From: Eudorina sp. 2006-703-Eu-15
Lineage: Eukaryota; Chlorophyta; Chlorophyceae; Chlamydomonadales; Volvocaceae
NCBI GenBank assembly: GCA_003117195.1
Contig: BDSI01000159.1
Coordinates: 177,038 to 241,037, forward strand
Length of the DNA: 64,000 nucleotides
Reading direction: 5' to 3'
Shown one piece after another: positions 35,601-47,839 of the stretch. The stretch's first letter is position 1. The number at the start of each line of letters is the position of its first letter. The position numbers were made by a program, and so were the translations under genes. The notes under the pieces were generated by a model. The model was not told where the DNA came from and searched no databases. It was given only the letters and a program-made list of their open reading frames with translations.

Positions 35601-37223
35601 AGTCGGACGGCTCTAAGCCCATCGGCTTCATCACCAAGCTCTCGGACTTCGGACTGGCCAAGCTGCTGCGCGAGAACTACTACATCGTCAACCGGTCGGG
35701 ATCGGGCACCGTCACGCACCTGGCCCCCGAGCTCTTCCAGGTGGGGCCCGGGACCGGGGAGGGGGGGAGGGGGAGCAAGGGAGGGGCCACAGGGCCCAAC
35801 CGGACAGCTACCCCTCTTTCTCTGGGTCCTGAGTCTGCGGGGACGTGGGTGGTCATCTCGAGTAGCCAGGATGGGGATACGGAGAGGAGGAAGTGAAGGG
35901 CCCGAGTAGAGCAACTTGATGGAGGGTCAGGGCGGAGGGCGCGGGCCGCATCACATGGTGCGTCGTGACCTCAAACCGAGCAACAGGCGCGCGCTGCCAC
36001 CTTGGGTTGACCCTGCGCTGACGCTGAGAGCACCGGCGCGCTCTGCCCCGATGGGCATCCGGCCCTCCGCACCTCTCGCAGGTCGGCTCGAAGCTCACCA
36101 CCAGCGTGGACACCTTCAGCTTTGGTGAGAGAGAGGGTGGCGTCTCGGCGGGGGGGGGGGAGCCTGAGGGGGGAAGCCCTTGTGGGGGCTTCATCCAGGG
36201 AGAGGGAGGGTCCGACCTCGGCGGTCTAAGGGCTGCCGAACCTCCCCATCGACCTCAGCGAGACCGCGGGCGGGCGGGGGGCAAGGGGAGGTAATGTCGG
36301 GTGCGGCTGTGGGGATGGGCGCAGGAAGGAAAGCGGGAGTGGATGTGGGGGGCGTTGTTGTCGTCTGCACCAGCAGACTGGGTTGCGCACTGGACCGCGT
36401 CCTTTAGGACCTCGTGCAGCTCTGCATGCTGGGGCGGCGCAGGAGCGGCGCCTGCGCCGCCAAGAGCAGAGCGACCTCACCGCCACTGCGCCACCGCATA
36501 AACGCATATGATTTAATCGTCCCTCCTCCGACCCACACACCCCTCCCTCCCGTCCAGGCATCATGATGTGGGAGCTGTACACGGGCCAGCGGGCGTACGG
36601 CGGTCTGGGCCGCGACGCCATCATCGACAGGTGGGCGACTGACCCGCTCGGATGGCCCCACCCGAGGGCGGCGAGCACCCGCCCCCCCCCCCCCCACCTG
36701 GATGTAGCTGACCTGACACAGCGAGCCCAGTCTGGCTCCCCCGTAGCCCCCCCGACAATTTCTTATTACACCCGCCCCCCTGGCCGCGCACCCCATCCCG
36801 CCCCGCCTCAGGGTGTACAAGAAAAAGGCCCGGCCCATCTTCCCGCTGGGTGTCCCCCAGCAGTACGCCGCCCTGGCCAAGGCCTGCTGGGACAACGACC
36901 CCGCCGCGCGACCGCCCTTCACCCAGGTGCTGCTGCGCCTCTCGGAGATGCTCGCCTCGTTCACATCCGCGTCGGCTCAGGCGCAGCAGCAGCAGCAACA
37001 ACAACAGCAGCAGGGTGCAGCCGCGGCGGCGGCGGCTGCTGCCGCCGCCGCCCCGCCACCGGCCGCGGCGGCCGCCACCCCGGGAGCCGCCGCCAGCGGC
37101 GGCGCTGCGCCGCAGACGCCGATGGGCAGCGGCGGGGCTCAGCCGCCGTCGGGTGCGCCGCAAGGGCTGGCTCCGCCTGCGACGGCTGCCGGGGCAGTGC
37201 CGGCCGCGGGGCGGGTCGCCTGA
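29663..37223 (+). CDS. GAF-domain TKL-type protein kinase, acylated N terminus
   Basis: Membrane-anchored signalling kinase (inferred). Thirteen exons: 29663-30061, 30177-30283, 30475-30786, 31274-31928, 32948-33259, 33555-33623, 34137-34243, 34521-34596, 35038-35196, 35582-35740, 36082-36124, 36558-36630 and 36812-37223. They total 2,883 nt, 960 residues. The start MGCLCFGNSS has Gly2 for myristoylation and Cys3/Cys5 for palmitoylation. Residues about 169-490 form a GAF-like sensory region (VLLAAYGVG; LYKYGLRSFLSIPI; EMVASIVVLPLIFDGITFGG). The kinase domain shows GKGGFGVVYKG (about 575-585), the AAVK lysine (595), IHCDIKPENVLL, DFGLAK (about 754) and APE (about 780). HCD replaces HRD but the catalytic Asp is kept. 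The tail holds polyQ and polyA. Chlamydomonads have an expanded family of such kinases; the ligand is unknown. Confidence 0.92.
35260..35280 (+). repeat. Intronic dispersed repeat, copy h (partial)
   Basis: AGGAAATCGGTAGACATAC end only, in the kinase intron between exons 9 and 10, sense orientation. It is the only copy found inside a plus-strand gene. Confidence 0.55.
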
Positions 37224-40200
37224 GGAGGACGGCGCGGGTGGGACGCATGAGGGAATGGAGGCAGGGCGGCAGGGCCGCTGCGGCGCTCCCGACGGCGCTG
37301 TCACGCTGCAGGGTGGGAGGCGGCCGAGGGGCCACATGGGACTGCAGGGGCAGGGGCGGCGGCGAAGGGGACGTCATGAGGAGGGAATGCGGGCCGCTAA
37401 CGTCAGGGGAAGGGGGAGGAACAGCTCGAACTTTGAGAGGGTGGCCGGAGGCTGAAGGCCGGAGGCCGCAGCTGCCGGCCCCCCAGTCACTCTGCTGGCC
37501 AGCGCACCGCCCCGGGTGACCCCCATGGGTGTGGGCGGACCCAGCAGAGGATGACCGATGATCTGCGGCCACCAGGGGCGCAAGCGCAGGGGCCAGCAGC
37601 AGCGGCGGGCGGTTGAGGACGCTCTCGCCTCGTCTTGCATCTCGCCTCTGGTTGGCAGAGCTGTGGGGCCGGTTGCGGAGAGCCTTCAGTTCAGATGGAC
37701 TGGGCGGGGACGAGGGCGAGAGGGTGGCAGCCAGGGCTCTCAGCACAAGGTAGTATGAGGGGGCCCGACTCACCGGGGGCCGAACACCGGTCGCTGGGCT
37801 GTTGGGGCCGTGGCTGGTGGGCCGCTCTGGCGGTGCTGGGGTCGCCGTGAGGGGCCCGCCACCGCCCGCTGGGGGTGGTGGACCCCTCGCCGGACCCCCC
37901 GCCCTGTCCTCGACGCACCGCAGCGACAGCGGTAGGACAACGTCGCGCCACCGGTTGTGCATCACGGGGGACTGTACATAGTCGTGCGCATACGCAGCAG
38001 CAGGATTTGGAGGCGGAAGAGGAGGAAGAGGAGCAGGGGAGGAGGAGCAGGGGAGGCTATCCGGCCGAGGAGGAGAGGGGAATGAGGGCTCTACCCAGCT
38101 ACTCGGGACGGACGGTCGGGCGAGGGACAGATGTTCTGGTCCGTTGTTGAGACGTTGAAGGCGGCCGCGAACGGCGGCGTCGCCAAGTGTGCCCATTTGT
38201 GGGAGTTAGACATGTGCATGACTGTGCTGTGCAGAAATGTATGGCATTGCGAAGTGCGTAATTGCGTGCGGACGTTGCGGCGTGTTATGCTGATTGGGTT
38301 TGGCCCCGCCCGTGCAGTTGAAAAAGGGAGGTAGGGGGAGGGGGCATACGGGTTGGAGGCGGTCTCACTTAAAAAGCACATTTGTACGGATGATAGGGAA
38401 AGGAAAAGGGACGGTCAGTGCGTAACGAGCTGTCGCCCCTATCACACTTGCGACGCACCCGAACTCATTTCCCTGTGCGTGTGTGTGTTTGTGGGGGGGG
38501 GTCCTCCAGGCACTCCTTGGCTGCGTGCGGGGATGGCTGGGAGACGAATGGAGAAACAAGTTTGCTCTTGTATACAAAGACGTTCACCCACGAGAAACGG
38601 GGAGTCCAGCGCTGTGTATGTGTATGTTTGCTTGCATTGGGGGAGGGGGTGGGCTTCGCTGCACTGCACTGCCCGCGAGGTGATGGGAAGGGGAGGGCGA
38701 CGGAGTGTGCTGCACCCCTGCGGCGGCGGTGATGGCTGACTCGCTGGATGTGTGGACGGGTGAGGCGGGGCAGGCAAGTCTTCGCGGAGGATAACACTGC
38801 ATGGGTCGTCGGTTATTTGTCCGTCCATTTGTCTTACGTTGGGTCTTCTTCTCTGTTTGCCTGTCTATCGGCCCGTATGCCCCGCTGGAATGGGTCTACG
38901 GACTATTGCCTCTGAGATTGCGTGAGCCGTGGAGCAGGCGCGGTCGGTATTCCCTTGTTGAGGCCGAGGAAGCCGGGCCGGCCGCGCTACAGCCCCGGGA
39001 CCCCGGTCCCGCCCCTCCCTGGGATCTGCGCTCTGGGTCCACCCGCATGGAAGGGCCGCTGCCGGCATTGCAGTCGGCCAGCAGGAGCAGGTTGGGGGAA
39101 GGCTGGAGGCGGGGCTCGCCGTCCTCCTGAGAAGAAGGGGGGAAGGGGCCTCCCAGGCAGCGACACCACGCTTGATGCCGCCGCCGTGCCGACCGCCGCC
39201 CGGATACCGGGTGTACAGTAAGGTGGCGGTGCACCCGTGTCCGGGGCAGGGAGAGGTGGTCCTTCCACTTGTTCGTCGCGCTGCAGCTGCCGGCCGGCGC
39301 CGGTTCGCCGGGGCTGGGCTGCGGCGTTGCGGGGAGTCGTGTGCCTGACCGGGTTCGCCGCATCCCGATTCGCACGTCTTAATGCCCGTCTTGGGGCGCC
39401 CTTTCATGCGGCGCAGTGGGCATCCAGTTGTTTGAGTTTGCCGCCGCGGCGCGCGGTGTCGGGTACCGGTATACACCGGTGGGCTGTGTCTGAGTGCCTT
39501 TTGATGGGGTCCGTGCGAACGGTCTTTTGGTGTTGCTGACAGACACGAGGCGCGGCGGCTGGGAGGTGGGTAGGTAGGTGGGTGGGTGGGTGGGTGAGGT
39601 GTCAGGTTGGGGTGGGAGGACTAAGGGGCTCGGGGCGAGGCTGCAGGGTGGTGCGTCGTCGGGTGCGCGCCTCCGTTTGTGTCTCGTATTTGCGCCGTAA
39701 TCTCACCGTGCCGTGCACCTCATCTTGGTCTCCGGAGACAGGGTTGGGGAGGGGCTTGGAGGCGGTTGGTCCCTCGGCCGCATCCCGGCTCTCGCTGCGC
39801 GTTGAAGTGGGCACCCATCGAACCATGAATACACGAGGGAGGGAGGGTGGGGGATCCCGCGCGCGGATCTTCGCGCTGCCTGACAGGGCGCGCGGTCTGT
39901 GTACGCGTGCCGCGTGCCGTTCCGGGGGGGGGGGGATGCGGCGGACGGGGAGCCGTGTGGAACTTGCGTCACGGTCCAGCTGCGGCGGGATACACGTACG
40001 ACCATGGCGTCATGGGATTGAGGACCCGGGCGTGGGGGCGGGCGAACCCGCAGCGCCCCGTCGCAAACCCGCCGGGTGGACCCACCCACCCAGGGTGTAT
40101 ATCGCATGTCCGCACCGCCCTGCGTGGCAAAACGTACACGTTGCATATGCGCCTCCTCCTGCGACATTTGTGCGACCCTACTGTGCTTGTTCCAGATCAG

Positions 40201-41381
40201 GTCAGGTCGGGTCGGACATCCACCGGTCGTACGCGCCCGTGATCTGGAGGCGCCCGGTAACTGGCCTGACACCTGGCCGGGAACGAGGCGGTGTACCGTC
40301 GCATGGCATTGGGCTTTCCGGACGATTCGCGGGAGGTGGGGATCCGCTCGCGATGGGTGTCCTGTCACCAGTGCGCATGCACCCCTTCCATGGCGCGCGG
40401 GTGGTGGTTGGGGGGAGGGGAGGTTGTCGGGCTGGCGTCTCCTCGAACAGAACAAGGGGCAGTGGACCGAGCAGCACAGGTCACCCGCGCCGATATAACC
40501 TCCTCGCCTGGGTTTGTCTTCGCGCTTGTGCTGATGCGTATGTGCAGATGTGTTATTTGTGTGCGGCGCTGCAGCACTCCTACCCACAACGCAGCCCTCG
40601 CGGCGGCGGCGGCGTACGGGCCGCAGCTGTGCGGTACCACCACCACCAGGTGCCGCCGGGCTGTGAAAGGAAAGCGTGTGGGAGGTGCAGCGGGACGTCT
40701 GCGTATGCGGGCTTCCGCTGGCCGCACGTTTCGCTGTAGTCAGGTGTGTGTGCGTGTGTGTGTGTGTTTAACAATGTGGATCTCTGCACGGCACGGTACG
40801 GTACTGCCGTACTTACTGCCATCACGATCACATCGCGATGAAGTACACGATCCATCGTCGGCCTCTTCGGAGGGAGGGCGCCCCTCTTCTCGCCTGGGCT
40901 CTTGCCGCCCTGTGCACTCTCGCTTGCTGCGGTCAACGCGACCGCCCGCACAGCACTCTCCGCACCCGGACACCGGGGGCGCAGATACGGCACGTCGTCT
41001 CACACGGCCAGCCCCGCCCTCTCAGCCCCGTTACTACTACCCCCCTGATCAGCCGGAGGGGAAGAGCCTTCTCGGCCCTTGGTGCACATTCCAGATTCCA
41101 CAACACAACGCAGGTTTGCGGCTGATTCACGCGCCCCCTGCCACCAGAGTCATGACCAAACAGCAGCCATGACCTGACCCCCAGCGGGACTACGTACGGC
41201 CGCTGGCACCGGTACGGCAATCCTGGTTATGCTGCCCAGCCGTCCACCCCTCGTCCCACTTCTCGAGGCTTCCCCTCTGTTTCGGGGGCATGGCGTTGCC
41301 CGAATACATCTGCGGAGGCACTACCTCTCTCCCCTCCCTCCCTTTTGCCCACCCCTACCCCCAGCACCCAGGCAGGTGCCC
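37224..41381. other. 4.2-kb convergent intergenic region
   Basis: Between the kinase stop (plus) and the GCIP-like stop (minus). The left part is probably a long kinase 3' UTR. I found no splice-consistent gene on either strand; the longest frames are Arg/Pro/Ser-rich shadows of GC-rich DNA. It holds short TG-rich runs (38468-38500, 40745-40772) and GGGT-type runs (39565-39600). Confidence 0.45.
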
Positions 41382-44300
41382 TCAGGCGCCCCCTGCAGGC
41401 CTGCCCCGCCGCGACAGCTCATCCGCCATGCGGCCCGCCGCCGCCTCCACCTGCCGCAGCACCGCCTCCACGGCCGCCCCCGCCGCCTCCCCCCCGAAGT
41501 ACTCCTCCGCCGAGGGCAGCTCCGACAGCATCAGCTCCAGGGTGGTTGACACCGCCTCGCTCTCACCTTGCAGCTCGTCCAGCTCGTCCTGCAGGTCCAC
41601 ACCGTGGCGGACGGGGGGGGCGAGGAGAGAGGGGCGGGGTCGGGGGGAAGGTCCGGATGAAGCGGACCCCGTAATCCTAGAGGACAGCATTAGGACAACC
41701 CGAGGACAGCACCCCAACCCCTCATTGACTCGGTTCGCAGCCTCAACGGGCTCAAGCGGGGAAGGGGGAGCCCCCTCCCCCTGCCAAGACCCGCGCACAC
41801 GATCATGAGCACGAGCAGCTCCTCTCCAGATCACCGCAATCGCCACTGCCACCCGGGTCACGTTACGGAGCCGGGGCCGCCCTCACCGATCGTTGGCCCC
41901 ATGCCCGAGGAGGGGTCGCACCCACCCGTCGGCACCGGCCGGCGACACCGTTGGATGTGTCTAGCCAAACCCAACCTACCCAACAACTGCTGGTTCAATG
42001 TCCAACCGCCCCACATCCTGGCTTCCACAGCCTCCGCCCCTCTCAACCCCGCCACCCAGCCACCCCACATAACAGCAGTAGGAATGGCCCCGAGCTTCAC
42101 AGTAAAAGAATTCAAGATATTCGGAAGTCAAGTCAAGGTCGGGTCGGGTCAGGTCGGGTCAGGTCAGGTGACCCACATGCGGCGGGTAGAGGCACGCCAC
42201 CAGCGCCTCGCTCGCCGACCTCAGCTTGCCCCCGTGCCAGGCCAGGCTCTCCCACTCGTCCAGGGACTGGCCGGCGGGGAGGGCGGGGCCTGCAGGGCCA
42301 CATGTGAATAGGGAAGAGGGAGGCGGGCAGGAGGGAGGCTTCGCAGACCTCAGACCGATAACGGAATCACGCGGGGGGAACCCCCGCACAAATCGCAACC
42401 TGGAGCCGGGCGCCCGCTGCCGGGCGCGTTCAGGGAGGCATTAGAACAGCGCAGGCGCAGCCGTTAGTAGTTAGTTGGTGGTGGGTGGTTGGGTACTGGC
42501 GAGATGGGTCGGGGGCGGGGCTCGGGTCGGGTGCGAGGGTCCGCTTGCCCTGAGAGGTCCGCTCAGGGCCGTCAACCGACCGACGCACCGACCGCACCGC
42601 CCCATCTTCCCCTCCCAATTTCCTATACCCTCCCTCCTCGCTCCTCCCCTGCCCCTCTCTTCCTCCTCCTCCCTCCCCTCCCGGGACCCACCCTGGAGCA
42701 GCGGCCTACTGATGAGCCGCATCACCGCCTGGGCCGCCGCCAGCAGCTCCACCGCCGCCTCCGCTGTCCGCAGCTCCTGGGGGTCCAGGCTGCCCATATC
42801 CCGGAAGTCGTCGTCGTCGTCCTCCGCCTCCTCCTCCGCCTCCGCCTCCTCCTCCTCCTCCTCGTCATTACCCTCCTGATCTTGCTCATGCTGCTGCTGC
42901 TGCTGCTGTTCCGCACGGCCGTCCTGAACTGCTCGCCCCCCCTCCGGAACCCCTCCCGCATCGGAGCTCCGAGGGCTGGGCCCATCCTCCCCTGGAGCGG
43001 CCCCATGCGCCTCGCCATTGCCGTTACCGTTGCAGCTAACAGTAGCAGCCGGCTCCGGAACCACCTCCGGGGCGGAAGCCGTCCCCGCAGCCCCCTCCTG
43101 CTCCGAATCCTCCTCCTGCTGCTGCTGCTGCGGTCCCAGTCCCAGCTCCAGACGGGAGGTCTCACACAGCTCATCCAGCTGCATCCCAAGAGGGCAAAGG
43201 GGGGGAGGCATCCGTCAAGGGGAGGGGCAGGACGGGCACGTCAGGGACTCAGGGTGTAGGGCCGGGAGCGAGCCCATCAATCACTTAGGCGAGGGGGAGG
43301 AGCAGGAAGAGGAGGGGGAGGAGGGTAGTGGGTCTTGGTTGAGCGGAGAAGAAATGTGGGTGCATGGCTGGGTGACAGAAGCCAACGCGCATGTGGCCAC
43401 TGTCGCCCTAGGGTACCCCTGGCTCCCTCCCCCTCCCCCTCCCTCGCCTCCGACCAGTGGCACGCGGCCCCAGGACTGCAGCCCCCTCCCCACCCCCGCC
43501 CCTGCGCCCCTCCCCGCCCCAGCCCCTGTGCCCCTCCCCACCTCCTTGGCCGCTCCCTTGATCCCCGACATGACGTCCGCCAGCTGCCTGAACAGACAGG
43601 TCTTGTTGTCCAGGGGGCCCCGGGTCAGCTCGTCACAGGCGCCCCACACCGAACCTACACCAAGAGGGGGGAAAGGGTGAGGCAGCGGGAGGGTGTGTCT
43701 GCGAGGTCAGGGCGCGGGACATGAGGCACAGAGAGGGGGAAGCCGGGGCGCCTGGATACGGGGCCAGGTACGGCAGGTATGCCGGGGGCCCCATTGCGGC
43801 CCCCGATCCCCATGATCACAGCCTTCCACAGCCTGCGGGCGCAGGCGGCCGATGAGCAGCCCTCCCCCGCGGCTCCCCTCCCCACCTAAGACCCTCCGGA
43901 GCGCCTCCGCGTCTCCACTCGCCTGCCGGGTGGGGTGGGGTGGGGTCGTGTGGGGTGGGGTATAGGAACTTGGTAGACATATGGGGTGGGGTGCTCGTGA
44001 CAGGGGACCCACCAGCTTGGCCACCAGCTCCTGCGTGGGTCGTACCACTCCGGTGCACAGCTGCTTGAGGGACTGCTTCAGCGACGGCCCCGCCCCCGCC
44101 GTGAAGCCGTGGCAGTAGCCGCACAGCGCCAGGGCGGTCTGCTCCACACCCCCCACCACACCGCGGAGCTCAGCGGGCGACGCGCGGGGCCCGGGGCCGC
44201 CACCCGGGGCGTTGCCGGGACCAGACACGAGCAGCACCGCTACGAGATGGGATCACGGGGCCAGGAAGGACGGAAGCGGGCGGGCGAGGGGTGCGCCCGG

Positions 44301-44737
44301 TTGATGCGGACGAACACGAGCGCGGGTGGTGGTGGTGGTATGTACGTGTCGCAGGGGTGGGCTGGAGGGTTGCAGGGGTGGGCTGGGGTGGGCTGGTGAG
44401 GGGGGGGCTTTGCTGTGGGAGAGTAAGACTTCTGGCAGTGCGGCCAGAGGCGGTTGGACGTCGTGCTGACGGCTCAGGATCAGGGGCCAGGTCGGGGTAA
44501 ACATCGGTCTTAGGGCAGTGGTGCACGGTGGAGCAACGGTACCAGAGGTGGAGCGGCCGCACGGCGCTGCTGCGCACCCTTGGCAGATGCCTGTTTATGC
44601 CTCTCTGCCAGTTCTTTGAGTCTCCGGTGGCCTCCATCGGGCGCTGTCGCACTGTCGGGACCGTCGAAGACGTCGAGGGCGGCTTGAAGGGTGTCGCGGG
44701 TCGCATCATCGGCCGTTGTTTCCACTGAAGGCGCCAT
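41382..44737 (-). CDS. GCIP / cyclin-D1-binding protein 1-like protein
   Basis: Likely homolog of the Grap2- and cyclin-D-interacting protein family (CCNDBP1/GCIP), helical proteins linked in animals to repression of cyclin D/CDK4 signalling. Seven exons: 44578-44737, 44013-44239, 43886-43922, 43542-43654, 42692-43178, 42177-42289 and 41382-41588. They total 1,344 nt, 447 residues. Diagnostic segments are a long helical N-terminal half (ALALCGYCHGF; LKQSLKQLCTGVVRPTQELV), then GSVWGACDELTRGPLDNKTC, which matches the family's G-VWxACD motif, and LDELCETSRLELGL. Exon 5 adds a Gln- and Asp/Glu-rich insert (DEEEEEEAEAEEEAEDDDDD) that lengthens it beyond the 360 residues of the human protein. The ATG at 44737 heads a clean first exon. 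The function in algae is inference. Confidence 0.72.
42613..42630 (-). repeat. Intronic dispersed repeat, copy i (partial)
   Basis: CAATTTCCTATACCCT end only, in the intron between GCIP exons 5 and 6. Confidence 0.45.
43960..43985 (+). repeat. Intronic dispersed repeat, copy j in a 90-bp intron
   Basis: GGTATAGGAACTTGGTAGAC occupies almost a third of the very short GCIP intron 43923-44012. The rest of that intron is mostly GGGGT runs. The copy is antisense to the gene. Confidence 0.6.
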
Positions 44738-45014
44738 AATAACAATTAAATAATTTCAATCGTGAGAATTTAATTCAACAAATAGACACTTTCATGGCGG
44801 TAATTCTTCTTGAAGACGGCCGAGTGCCGTACGCCGAAGAATCCTTTTCCGAATTTAGGTTTCCTACATACCGAATGATACTAAATATAATTTGAGTGAT
44901 GACAAGCTGCACACCTGGCGACGTACGTCTGGTAATTTTACACGCTTCGGAACGTGACCTGCAACGAGGCCGTAGTGCACTTCTGGACATTTGTGCTCTG
45001 GGGCAAGCATTCAT
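44738..45014. promoter_or_regulatory. Divergent promoter region, GCIP-like / Gly-rich gene
   Basis: A 277-bp AT-rich gap (AATTAAATAATTTCAAT, ATAATTTGAG) between divergent start codons, in strong contrast to the GC-rich flanks. Confidence 0.5.
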
Positions 45015-45599
45015 ATGGCAGTTGTTCTCGTGCCGGCGGGACTTTCGGTCCCGCTTGGCGGAGTCAGCAAGGGTCTTGGCGCGCTGAGCGGAGCATGTGG
45101 ACTGCCTGCCATAGCACCTCCAACGTCCTGCTCCATTGAAAGCAGCCTATGTCAGGCGAGGGAAGCGGTGCTGGCACGGCCAGGACGCGGGCCTCTGCAC
45201 ATAGAGGCCCGAGGTGCAACGAAAGCTCCGCCACGGACAGGGACGCGGGCGTCAGCGTCCCGTTTCTTGGAGTTCGTGGCAAGCAAGCCCAAGTTGCGGA
45301 AACGGCGAAGGGGCAAGGGCGATGACGGTAGCGGGAGCGACAGCGGTGGCGATGATGGCTTCGGGGGCTCTGGCGGAGGAGGAGGCTGGAGGGGCGGCTC
45401 CTTCAATGGAGGCTTTGGTGATCACGGAGGCTACAGTGGTGGGGAATATTTTTCCAACTGGCTCCTGTACGAGGGTTCCTGGGTCTGGCCCGCAATCGTC
45501 GCAGCTTCAGTGCTGCACTCGCTTGGCTATTGCGTGTTAGCGACAGATGATTCGAGAAGATCACAGCTTCGGCCACGCGCTGTGAGTGCTGTCGCCTAG
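45015..45599 (+). CDS. Small Gly/Asp-rich protein with C-terminal membrane segment
   Basis: A single-exon frame of 194 residues from the ATG at 45015. The N terminus (MAVVLVPAGLSVPLGGVSKG, few acidic residues, Ser/Ala/Arg-rich to about residue 75) looks like an organelle transit peptide. A basic KPKLRKRRRGKG cluster is followed by a Gly/Asp/Ser stretch (GSGSDSGGDDGFGGSGGGGG) and a hydrophobic segment WPAIVAASVLHSLGYCVLA. The layout resembles Gly-rich, single-pass chloroplast membrane proteins of green algae, but I do not recognise a specific family. Third codon positions are GC-rich, which supports coding. It is divergent from the GCIP-like gene. Confidence 0.5.
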   Translation: MAVVLVPAGLSVPLGGVSKGLGALSGACGLPAIAPPTSCSIESSLCQAREAVLARPGRGPLHIEARGATKAPPRTGTRASASRFLEFVASKPKLRKRRRGKGDDGSGSDSGGDDGFGGSGGGGGWRGGSFNGGFGDHGGYSGGEYFSNWLLYEGSWVWPAIVAASVLHSLGYCVLATDDSRRSQLRPRAVSAVA

Positions 45600-47791
45600 C
45601 AAGGTCACGGCGTTTCAAGACGGAGTAGGGTTTCCTGTCTGATCAACTTGCGGATGATGTTGCAGCCGGTGTCGCTTCTTTCCTCGGAGAGCATGATATG
45701 ACATCTTATTACATAACCACGGCACCAAAGCAGTGAGCGGAGCAGTTGTGGCTTCTTGAAATTTAAGGCGACACCCGCCCATTCCTGCATGTCGTCGGGT
45801 CGGCGAGGACCGCGACCGTGCTCTGGCGCCCCGGTGTCGCCGGAACCGCCGTTCCAGCTTGTGTGTGCCCCAACCAGATGTGTACCAACCGGATGTGGTT
45901 GGACGGCTGTCCACGTTTTGGCAGCGGACGTTCGACCGGCGGGGCTGCCGTGTTGGACTCGACAGTCTCGAGGAGGCAATCGAGGAGAGGTTTCCCTCCG
46001 TATTGCTTCCCTATGGCCGTGGACATCGGATGGCTGCACCGGATGGTGTGGCCGGCAAGGGACGAGGACGATGACTGTCGGGCGCGGTCGCGATATGGGT
46101 CACGACACAGCACGGCCCCGGCGTTTGGCCCCGCGGTCGCGCTCCTTGCACTTCTTTGGGGCTCCCGCCCCTCCGCGCGCGCGCGCTCGGTGTGTGTTTT
46201 TTGTTTGAGGAAGAGCGCGGGCGGGGCGGGGGACGGCGGACCTGCGCCCCCCGATTCTTGGCTCTTGCGAACTGTACTGGTCGAGTTCTGATCCGATGTG
46301 ATGATGCCGCCAGTTGTACTACTATTTCGTTGGCACGGAACGGATGGACCGAAGCGAGGGGAGCGGGGCTGCCCCACACAAGAGATTCTGGCGGGCGAGG
46401 CAAACATCCCCCGGGGGGTCCCCTCCACAGCCCCCCTCCGCCAACCGTTGTGTACCCATACCTGTCAGGGCCCTCATTTTGCCTCCCGGCCCTGACGGAC
46501 TGATTTCGTTCTTTGCACAGTCATAGTTGCCGCCATGATGATTATGATGATGACGATGGTGGTGTTGGTGGTGGTGATGATGATGATGGATGTCGCGGAC
46601 GCATTGATGATGTCGACGAGGGTGTTGTTTGTTTTTATTTTCGGAATGTACCGTTAACGAGGTAGTTGTTGTGGAGCACGGGGGGATGGACAGGATACGT
46701 GGTGACGGGCGGGTACGTCTTTGCGGGGTCATGAGCCATGGGCCTGCGGCTGCGCGCCGATGGAAGGCGCCGGGCAGTGAGAGAACGAGACGTGGTGCAG
46801 GGGTGCCTGCCCCCCTAGCTCCCCGCGTCGAGACGTGGGTACAGGGGTGGCTGCCCCCCGCGTGGACCACACGCCTGCTGCGTCGGTGTTTCGCTGGGTG
46901 TAGGAGTTGTAGCTCGGGTTGGCACTCTGCGGTAATGGTGGGGAGCTGGCGAGTTTTTGGAAGATTCCGCTGGTAGAGGTTCAGAAGTCGGACTTGTTTG
47001 TCCGACGCAGCTGTTAGTCGCAGTGGGTGGTCGTCTGGAGGAACAGTCTAGGACGGATGTAAGTGTACTATCGCTGCCGCTGCGGGTAGCCGGTGGCTTA
47101 TGGCCGGGCAACAAGCTGCCGAGTGGGGATGAGACCCAGGGGGGCAGGGGCAGGGGGCTGCCGGTGGGGCTCTTGCAATCCTCCCGCGCCGCGCACGGTT
47201 ACACTGCCGTACAGCCCATTTACAGATTCGTGGGCGTGGGCGGCTGCGTGGCTGGTAATGGCTCATTGGATCGCGCCCACTGAAGAAGAGGCTGGAAGGC
47301 TCCCGACTCCTCAGCGCCGGTCTCCCGCTGCCTCTGGGCGACCGGGCAGCCCGGCATGGATGGCTGGATGGGCCGCATCGGTCGGACTCCACAGTGCGCA
47401 GCCCTGCCCGCCCCAATGAGATGGAAGCCGATGGCGCTCGTGCGCGCGAGCGGTGTCGATCGATCGCCCCCCAGAATCCATAGCCCCAGCCACTCTCGCG
47501 CACTCGGGCAACCCGCAAGCAGCAGCGGCAGTGGTATTGGCAGCGGCGATATACCACCGACCCCGCCGGCCATCCGGGGTCGCCCTAGACCAGTCGCAAC
47601 CCGATGGGCCAGCTACCGCCCCTCTTCGCACGTTCGCAGCCCAACAGAGCCACAACCGAGCGCACCGCACGGGGCAAGCCACAGACAGCCCGCATCGGTG
47701 ACACAGGCGACGGAAGCAGGAGACTCCCGGAACCCGAATTACCGACAACCCGATCGGCGCTGGGTGACGACGACGTAGAGGATAAATGTGG

Positions 47792-47839
<48 letters not shown>

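Noticed and set aside
37224..41381. Several 90-380-codon open frames on both strands
   Set aside because: Arg/Pro/Ser-rich, overlapping each other in antisense, no splice-consistent exons or recognisable motifs.
43740..43830. Candidate extra exon in the GCIP-like gene (AVIMGIGGRN)
   Set aside because: It does not fit the phases; direct joining of 43886-43922 to 43542-43654 gives the conserved GSVWGACDEL without it.
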